This document shows, one piece after another, positions 57,416-64,000 of a DNA stretch of 64,000 bases (the first letter of the stretch is position 1; the number at the start of each line of letters is the position of its first letter). The notes beneath the pieces were generated by a model that did not search any database, had not been told where the DNA came from, and saw only the letters and a list, made by a program, of their open reading frames with translations. Where the stretch lies: assembly GCA_018907035.1 (NCBI GenBank), contig JACCIC010000038.1, positions 3,595,001-3,659,000 on the forward strand. The letters run 5' to 3'. Made by a program: the position numbers and the translations under genes. The stretch comes from Sycobia sp. Sy_11 (lineage: Eukaryota > Arthropoda > Insecta > Hymenoptera > Epichrysomallidae).

Positions 57416-58058
57416 TAGTGAGCAAGCGGAAGCGAGGGTTCATCAGGTAGAGAAGAAGAATAAGAGGTAGGTACTCAAGTCGGGCAGGAGTCTTGTATAC
57501 CTGAAAGTGCAGCTCGATGGTAATGCGAGATGGCTGCATTCTCAGTACAGTAACAAAGATAGATATAACGTTTCTATTAATATTAGAGTATATAAAATTT
57601 AGTGTAACTTTTATATTGCAATTAATAATATATTTGATATTGATCTAAATAAATATTAACATTTTTAGACACATAACGCGTAGTTTACTGTGTTTTCCCA
57701 CATCATTTATTCATTTAAACTACAATATATTTTCTTTTGTAAAAAATTGTACCAAAATTATCTTTTAAAATAAGAGACAAAAAAATACTCATGTACAGTC
57801 CGATTAAGAAAATAAGATATTTATCATTAAGAACTGATTCTTCATAATCTGATATTAAAAACAGCAACAATCAATAAAACAGTCTCGGTGTGACAACTGT
57901 GAAAGTTCTGGCCGTTACGGAAATTAAATGTGTCGCATTATATACGCTAAAATACCGAGTAAATAAAAGCTTCGGGTCTACCTATCCACGCTCTTCTCTT
58001 AATTCACGTTTGGTCGTCTGTTAATTTTTTTCACAAGCGTCTTGCAAACTCCTCTGGG

Positions 58059-58097
<39 letters not shown>

Positions 58098-59107
58098 ATT
58101 TGCCGAGAAGGACGGAAACACAAGTGGAGAGATCCGCTTAAATTCTGAGAATGCATATAATTAAGCGCATAAATGTACGGGAGCTGAGTGTCCGGGCTCG
58201 TATTTACGTATGGCGGGGTCTACATAAACGAGCGGATAGAGGTCATTGCCACTTTTTTTCCTCGTTCGACGAACTCATGTGCTTGCGATAGTTTTACTAT
58301 ATACGTACATATCCGCAGCGGAGTAAGTATTCTTCTCTTTACTGGGTTTCCCCGTACATATAAGGTGCGCTTCTGAAAGTCGAATACACGCTCGGCTGAG
58401 ATCCAAGCTGCCGAAACAGTTTTTAACTACTCTACGTTTGTAAACTCAGAGGCGTAAGGTTTTACTTATACGTTAATGGTGGCCAGTATCGTTATAAATA
58501 ACGAAGTAAATAACTAAAAATTTTATATCGAAGCAATGAAACTATAAAAAGTTATAGATGAGAAGATGAGACCAGTTGTAAAGAGGTAATTCTAATAATA
58601 GGTAATTCTAAATAATTCACGGCATTTATTTTTTCTTAGTTACAAGCAACCTTTATGATCCGAGTTATTTTATCCTTTTGTCAAATATATACCGTATTTC
58701 CAAAAGGTTTGCCAGCTTTACGAATTAAAATGAGTGAGAATATGTTCAGCAGCCAATTGCAGTGTGCAGAATACAATATCGATAATATGGATATGGATTA
58801 TTACTCGGGTTCAGTTGAAATTGTGGTAATAGCTTCCGGATTAATTTACAAGATTATACTATCAATACGATAACAAAAACCAGGCTGCGCGATGAGATTC
58901 GATCTTAGAATATATTAATATGCTTTAGAACGAGTCGATCATAAAGGATCAACTGTCATCGCGCAGTTTAATCATCCTTATGTTGTCTATAATATAAGCC
59001 TATAAATCATTACGAAACTTAATATCATACTTATATCGTATAACTGCATCCAAGTAAAAATTTACGCCTATTTTATCGATATTAATTTATATGCGTTGTA
59101 ATTGGCT
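57415..59107. other. No gene recognised; TA array and GC-richer patch
   Basis: A GC-richer patch at 57.9-58.45 kb surrounds a TA array (58060-58094). Frames are short and unfamiliar; the remainder is AT-rich. Confidence 0.4.
58060..58094. repeat. (TA)n microsatellite
   Basis: TA array of about 35 bp. Confidence 0.95.
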
Positions 59108-59553
59108 GATTATGGATGTCTTGTGCTTTGCAATTTTTATTTTTTCTTATGTGGAAAAATGTTTCTCTCTCGTTCTCTCCGTTTTCTCTTATAAAATGGT
59201 TGTATGACAAATCATACTAAACAGTTTTTGTGACGACAAATTATGTTTTTATTTTACACGTTATATTATCTTCACAAGTGACACATATTTTTTCAGTTTG
59301 AACAAAAAAAATTATGATAAATAGGTTTACTTTACCAATTATTATAACCAATATATTATAATGAACGTTTCGTCAATATATACAATATTATATATATACC
59401 TATACTACATCATCACTTCTGCATAAAAGGCGATACCCAGCGTCCGCTTCAAAAATATGCTATTCGCAGACCATTATTTTGCTTTAATTTCAGGTGGCAT
59501 CACTAACTAAAATATGAACGGTCTTTAATTTAAAATACGAAAATATACTATAT

Positions 59554-59557
<4 letters not shown>

Positions 59558-59600
<43 letters not shown>
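59558..59600. repeat. (TA)n microsatellite in Helitron copy 3
   Basis: TA array of about 40 bp. Confidence 0.93.
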
Positions 59601-59604
<4 letters not shown>

Positions 59605-59647
59605 AATACGGCGTATATATATTAAATACGTCTTCGAATACAAAATC

Positions 59648-59899
59648 TCGGTGCCTCAGGACGATTTCTACTGGGACTTTTTATGATAGAAGATTATGTC
59701 CAGATATGATGGGACGACTTCTACGAAGAGTTTCGTATTCTATCGTTCGAACACCCAACATTTCAGGACAAGTCGTCCTGGGATACCGGGACATTGTATT
59801 CTACCTCCCCACCACGAAGCTCGCGATAGAAGTCGTCTTGAGGCACTTGGATATCTTTTTCTACCGCCCAAACTCGAAACTACAATTTTCCTCGTAGAA

Positions 59900-59905
<6 letters not shown>
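59648..59905. repeat. Imperfect palindrome of 60-bp units in Helitron copy 3
   Basis: GTGCCTCAGGACGATTTCTA (59651-59670) matches the reverse complement of 59827-59846 with two mismatches. Between them lie about two direct units and two or more inverted units of the repeat expanded in copy 2. Confidence 0.85.

Positions 59906-59955
<50 letters not shown>
59905..59955. repeat. (TA)n microsatellite at the mariner insertion site
   Basis: TA array of about 50 bp immediately left of the nested mariner. Confidence 0.95.
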
Positions 59956-59956
<1 letters not shown>

Positions 59957-59959
<3 letters not shown>

Positions 59960-60873
59960 TGTCAAATATCTTCCTTCCGCTTTTTTGCTCTTCATTCAAC
60001 GTTTTATAAAAAGTGTTACAGAGGTCGAATTTACTTCAAATATGCGCCGTTTTATTCGATAATCTGTTTCCATCTAGACGGCAACTTTATAATACGCCTG
60101 TCGTAGAAACCTGTCTCCTTATTTGCGAAGAACTCGGACAGCCACTTTTCACAAGCCTCTTTTGAGTCCAACTTGACACCACTAAGGGCGTTCGACATGG
60201 ACAGGAACAGGTGGTAATCACTTGGCGCTATATCCGGGCTATATGATGGATGCGATAAACCTTCCATCGAAACTCCCGTAGCTTCTGACGAGTCATCAAC
60301 GAAGTGTGTGGTCTGGCGTTGTTCTGGTTGAACACTACACTCTTCCTGTTGGCCAATTGTGGACTCTTCTGGTCGATAGTCTGCTTCATGCGGTGCAGTT
60401 GTTCACAGTAGATGGTAGAATTAAGCGTCTGGTCATATGGGAGCAGCTCATAGTGGATGATTCCCTTCTAATCCCATCAAATACACACCAAAACCTTCCT
60501 GGCCGTTAATCCCAGCTTGATCACTGTTTGAGACGGTCCACCGGCCTTGGATATAGTCATAACATGCCTAGTCATAACATGCCATCCCCCAAAATACCAT
60601 TAATCTCACGGTACATTTCTCTAGCGGATTTGCCTTTGACGAAGGAAAACTTTAAACTAGCGCGCATTTAGGCGTTATGGAACTCCATATTTACACGTCT
60701 ATAACTTTTGAACGCAATATCCAAACTAATCATGCATAGCGTCGTTTTATACGTTATGTCAACAACTTTCAAATGATTTATAGTATTGCCAGACGCGAGC
60801 TCTGTAGCGCTTTGTACGTAGCCGCGAAATTCATAAGATATAAGGTGGAAGGGAGATATTTGACAACCTAATA
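59957..60873 (-). mobile_element. Mariner (third family, M3), internally deleted, in Helitron copy 3
   Basis: The ends are TAAGGTTGTCAAATATCTTC and (reverse complemented) TTAGGTTGTCAAATATCTCC. They are flanked by TA-rich DNA in a TA array, so the duplication cannot be pinned exactly. About 917 bp, versus about 1.3 kb for complete mariners. The minus strand encodes transposase pieces with many stops. Confidence 0.87.
60052..60700 (-). pseudogene. Mariner transposase remnant, family M3
   Basis: In order on the minus strand, in shifting frames: FVKGKSAREMYREINGILGD (N-terminus, 60.66-60.60 kb), a deletion that removes the first catalytic Asp, GGPSQTVIKLGLTARKVLVC, IIHYELLPYDQTLNSTIYCE, VVFNQNNARPHT (second Asp replaced by Asn), and the last frame 60267-60052 with PSYSPDIAPSDYHLF. 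Inactive. Confidence 0.85.
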
Positions 60874-61034
60874 TATATAATATAATATACTGTGGTCGGC
60901 GAAATATCAGCTTTTCGAAGTGGATGCTCTGAAACAGCTTTTTATACAGAAGTGAAGATAGGTAAATTACGGTAAATTATTTATAGGAATATCAATTTTT
61001 ATATAGAATATAAAAAATATACTTAGATTTTATG

Positions 61035-61156
61035 AGTAGCAAGTTCTAAATTTACATAAATACCGTAAAATATCATATAAGATATATACATAATGTTCGC
61101 GTTATCTGTGCTGTGTGTGTTTGTTCGAAAGCGTGTGAGTGAGAGCGAGCGTGCGC

Positions 61157-61225
<69 letters not shown>

Positions 61226-61985
61226 CATTCATAAATGAACGTTGTATTTATTGCATTGTTCGCGCCTAAAGGTGTTGCAATCATTTTTCTGCTTTTGATC
61301 GGAAATCTGCGACATCGTGGCGTCTCCGAGACGTCGGACCTACGGTGTTCATATGTGTGTATATGTGCAGTCGGCAACATCTTCTCGATCCTTGTAATCT
61401 TTGTGTGCAAGCGTCCGCTCGTAAGAATTTTGCGCTCTTTATTTTGAATGGCCATTCATCTATTTTAATTTAATGTAAGTGCCCCACCGGCATATTTTAC
61501 TCCTTTTCTACATTCTAAGTGTAGTATTTACGTATAGTGATAAGATTGTATCGAGACATTCTCATTTAGCATGATATAACTTCAGCTCCACTGTAAGTAT
61601 TAATAAGAATTAACACATTTACGGCTTTTCGCCCACCTGTGACTGGGTTTTTTTTTATGCCTTCGATGTGTTAACTTATTCCTTAATTAAAAGTTTTTAT
61701 TTCAATTATATTGTGATTTTTTTTTCATTTACACTCTACGCACATTCCCTTATCATTTTAGCTCGCCAAATTGTGTATTATATATCTTTATTTAAAACAC
61801 ATAATATATAAATATAACTATAACTATTTATGAAATAAACAACATAGAATTTATTAATATATGTTCTATTATTTAAATTATTTTAAATCATTTGTATACT
61901 ATTTCTACCTCCACTAATATCTAATTAAATCACATTTAGAAAAAAACAATAGTAAAATCGATATTCTACTATACGGTTTATTTAG
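61035..61985. other. Unassigned segment within Helitron copy 3
   Basis: Present in copy 3 but not copy 2, between TTAGATTTTAT and the 3' terminal region. It contains a GA array (61158-61223) and a GC-richer patch. It may be an insertion in copy 3 or a deletion in copy 2. No gene or terminal repeats recognised. Confidence 0.5.
61158..61223. repeat. (GA)n microsatellite
   Basis: About 32 GA units. Confidence 0.95.
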
Positions 61986-62023
61986 ACGCTATTGAGTTAT
62001 TTAAGAAATCGGTTAAATTATTA

Positions 62024-62054
62024 TTTCGGGCGAAGCTGAGACAAGGGATGCTAG
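62024..62054 (+). other. Helitron 3' terminal hairpin and CTAG end (copy 3)
   Basis: Stem TTTCGG/CTGAGA keeps pairing through two G-T wobbles, loop GCGAAG unchanged, CTAG 10 nt downstream. Confidence 0.85.
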
Positions 62055-62535
62055 TACTAGTATATAATTATAACAAATTGAATTATTTATTTTAATTTCC
62101 TATATGATCTATACGAGTCAATGTAATCTTTCTCAGTTTTATAGGATTTTATATTTTTCAAACCTCCAGATGCCCTACCGAACTTGCATACACCTTGTAC
62201 AAAGTAAATCCGCGAATATGCTGAGCATGATAATATTATTGAATGTATACGGCGTACTTATTAAATATTTATTACTTGCCATTAAGGCAGTATTCTACTT
62301 TACAACTTTGAAAAAAAATGTTTTTTTTTTACATTTTTCGAAAGTATTCAAGAATGTTAGTGCAAAATTTTAGAAAGATTCAAGTAGTCTAACTATACTT
62401 TTTCACCTTTCGAACGCACTTTCCAGAGTGCCCTATTCTGACCCGCCCAGCGCGCGTGCCGGATAAGCCATCTACCTGGCCTTGTTCGCTGCAGCAGCTG
62501 TTCCCCTATTGTAAATCATTACACCTATATATATT
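62055..62535. other. AT-rich DNA and a small GC-richer patch
   Basis: Nothing recognised; the patch at about 62430-62510 is unique and non-coding. Confidence 0.4.
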
Positions 62536-62589
62536 CTCAAATTAATAAATATTTTTTATTGGTCTTACAGTCCAATTAATTCAATCTAA

Positions 62590-62660
62590 AAATAAAAATA
62601 AAAATAAAAATAAAAATAAAAATAAAAAAAAAAATAAAAAAAAAAATTAAAATAAAAATT
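62590..62660. repeat. (AAAAAT)n low-complexity array in PLE copy 2
   Basis: Near-perfect AAATAA hexamers followed by an A-rich run; a looser version occurs in PLE copy 1 at 1510-1610. Confidence 0.9.
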
Positions 62661-62813
62661 AAGTTAAAAATTAAATTAAAATTATAATGAGTCAGACTGT
62701 CCTTGTTTACATTCACCCCCGTAGACTAATCTGAAAATAAAATATTAGCTAAAAAACTTCTTTGTTAGTAAAGTACAGTCTAACTGTCCCCAACACCCTT
62801 ACTTAATTGAAGA

Positions 62814-62853
62814 CCTGTCCAACGTTTCGAGCTCGCTACGGTTCCTCATCAGG
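62814..62853 (-). ncRNA. Hammerhead-ribozyme-like motif in PLE copy 2
   Basis: On the minus strand: CCTGATGA, then GGAACCGTAGCGAGCTC, then GAAAC, then GTTGGACAGG, with a GTC just after. Both universally conserved core strings (CTGATGA and GAAA) are present and CCTG/CAGG can pair. Stem II is weakened compared with copy 1. Hammerheads in Penelope-like terminal repeats are established; self-cleavage of this copy is uncertain. Confidence 0.65.
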
Positions 62854-62958
62854 AACTAAACTAAACCTTATATTCTAATCTATATATACCTTATCTCCAC
62901 TACCAAATTTAGTAAATTAAATCTAAATTCCCCTTCTACACAAATTGTTCAAAACCAA

Positions 62959-64000
62959 TCAATTTAATAAGGAATGATAAACACTGTCCAATTTACTAGA
63001 CTCTAACATTAAATTCACATTATTTCCTACATTTGTAAACAAAGATACTATATCCAATGAAATCATCTTCTAGTTTTTCGGAATAACAATATCTTTCATT
63101 TCATTGTAAAAACACCAACTATCCTTAATTGAAGAACTAGTTCTTCCAACTATCTTAACCAATATATTAGACAAAAATCTAGCAACATTATAAGATAGGA
63201 AACCTATGGAAGATATTATTATTCTAAATGTCAGATTTTCTTTATTAATCTTGGGAAGCCCATAACATTTTGCTACAGTTCCATTTTCACATTTTAAATA
63301 CTTATATGTAGTATCATTTATATATTCATTTCTTTTCCAATTATTTAATAACTCTTTCAAATTATTTTGTAGCTTAATGATATGTGGATTACCAATTTTT
63401 AAATAAGTAATATCATCATTTAATATATTATTTATACAATTTATGTAATCAATTTTATTGGAAGCTACAGTTACGTTACCTTTGTCGGCCTTTTGGAAGA
63501 TTATATTAGGGTTATTTCTCAAAAAATTCTTCGCGGTAATTAAATCATGTATAAAATTACTATTTAAAAAATTATCAAATTTATTTTCTCTTTTAAAATT
63601 ACTAATGACATTAACCAAAGATGCCCTACATTCCTTTTTCACTCCATCATTTAAACCAAAAAGATTACTTTCAACCTCCGTGATGATTTCTTTGATCGAG
63701 AGATTATTTTTATAATATAATATTCCATGTTTGGCACCTTTAGACATGATGTTTATTACTTCATTTGGTATCTCCTTGTCAGTTAGATTTCTAAATCAAT
63801 TTTTATTGTTTGCATTGTTAATCTGATAGCTTTGAAATTGTTTTTTATTTCTTAAACATTCAAATTTCTTTTTTAATGTTTGTCTATTAATATATTTTGT
63901 CTTAATAAAATGTTTGTTTTGACCAAGAAAAAATTCATGTAATTCATTTCTTTCTATATTTTGATATAAATAATATTCAATCTTTAATAAATATCTATTT
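62959..64000 (-). pseudogene. PLE polyprotein: RT N-terminus joined to endonuclease tail
   Basis: One continuous minus-strand frame runs from the window edge to the TGA at 62959-62961, broken by two stops (TGA at 63796-63798, TAG at 63070-63072). It reads RNLTDKEIPNEVINIM, FQKADKGNVTVASNKIDY, CYGLPKINKENLTFRIIISS, FLSNILV, MISLDIVSLFTNV (motif A), then NNVNLMLESSKLD, the last part of the GIY-YIG frame of copy 1. The catalytic YVDD and the endonuclease are lost, yet the reading frame is kept across the junction near 63040-63010. Confidence 0.87.

Larger units (their letters stand above)
59108..62054 (+). mobile_element. Helitron copy 3, 5'-truncated, with nested mariner
   Basis: Matches Helitron copy 2 from TATGGATRTCTT through the CT stretch, AAAATGGTTGTATG, the palindromic repeat region, TA arrays and the 3' hairpin. 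It ends in TTTCGG-GCGAAG-CTGAGA (62024-62041) then CTAG (62051-62054). A mariner occupies 59957-60873. A further roughly 0.95-kb segment (about 61035-61985) with a GA array has no counterpart in copy 2. No coding capacity. Confidence 0.85.
62536..64000 (-). mobile_element. Penelope-like retroelement copy 2, internally deleted, runs off the window
   Basis: On the minus strand: N-terminal RT region (64000-63070), RT motif A (about 63040), then an abrupt jump to the last residues of the endonuclease, a 3' UTR, a hammerhead-like motif (62814-62853), an AAAAAT-rich stretch and a terminal sequence near 62536. RT motifs B-E and the GIY-YIG domain are missing. The 3' part matches PLE copy 1 closely. 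Confidence 0.88.

Overview
This 64-kb window looks like a transposon-rich, gene-poor stretch of an arthropod nuclear genome, most likely an insect and plausibly a hymenopteran such as an ant. The evidence is its AT-richness, the dense (TA)n and (GA/CT)n microsatellites, and the mix of element families: mellifera-type mariner, BEL/Pao, Jockey-type LINE, Penelope-like elements and Helitrons with arthropod-type ends. The host assignment is inference. I could not recognise any host protein-coding gene with confidence. Nearly every protein similarity I could read belongs to a mobile element, and most copies are broken.

Layout. (1) 1.37-4.22 kb: a minus-strand Penelope-like element (PLE) with a GIY-YIG domain, a reverse transcriptase (RT) tail and a hammerhead-like motif. 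It is split by a 1,325-bp TIR element (family A) and ends in a fold-back inversion. (2) 4.2-10.0 kb: AT-rich DNA without recognisable genes. (3) 10.05-14.76 kb: a degenerate minus-strand BEL/Pao retrotransposon with a complete 3' LTR, a truncated 5' LTR, and protease plus most of RT deleted. (4) 14.96-16.24 kb: a broken mariner holding a small piece of BEL LTR. (5) 16.2-22.9 kb: AT-rich DNA with islands of higher GC and CT/GA microsatellites. (6) 22.99-28.3 kb: Helitron copy 1 interrupted by a near-complete Jockey-type LINE with a 10-bp target duplication. (7) 29.22-32.35 kb: Helitron copy 2 with a textbook 3' hairpin-CTAG end and a 60-bp minisatellite lying in a giant imperfect palindrome. 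A full-length mariner with an uninterrupted 347-aa transposase is nested in it. (8) 33.45-36.88 kb: family A copy 2, carrying a tRNA-derived SINE and a 5'-truncated non-LTR RT. (9) 41.04-43.68 kb: family A copy 3 (inverted), with a second TIR element (family B, TA duplication) inserted in it. (10) 43.7-50.0 kb: GC-richer islands and microsatellites. (11) 50.0-57.3 kb: mariner chimeras and fragments, PLE tails and a Copia remnant. (12) 59.1-62.05 kb: Helitron copy 3 with a deleted mariner nested in it. (13) 62.54-64.0 kb: a second, internally deleted PLE running off the window end.

How the parts relate. The nesting gives a relative chronology: PLE before family A, family A before SINE, non-LTR element and family B, Helitron before LINE and mariners. 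Only the 30.0-31.3 kb mariner appears capable of encoding a working enzyme. The Helitron, family A, family B and SINE copies encode nothing recognisable and would depend on enzymes supplied from elsewhere. The most interesting material is structural: ribozyme-like motifs and fold-back inversions in the PLEs, a non-autonomous Helitron built around a palindromic 60-bp satellite, and two related TIR families I cannot place in a named superfamily.
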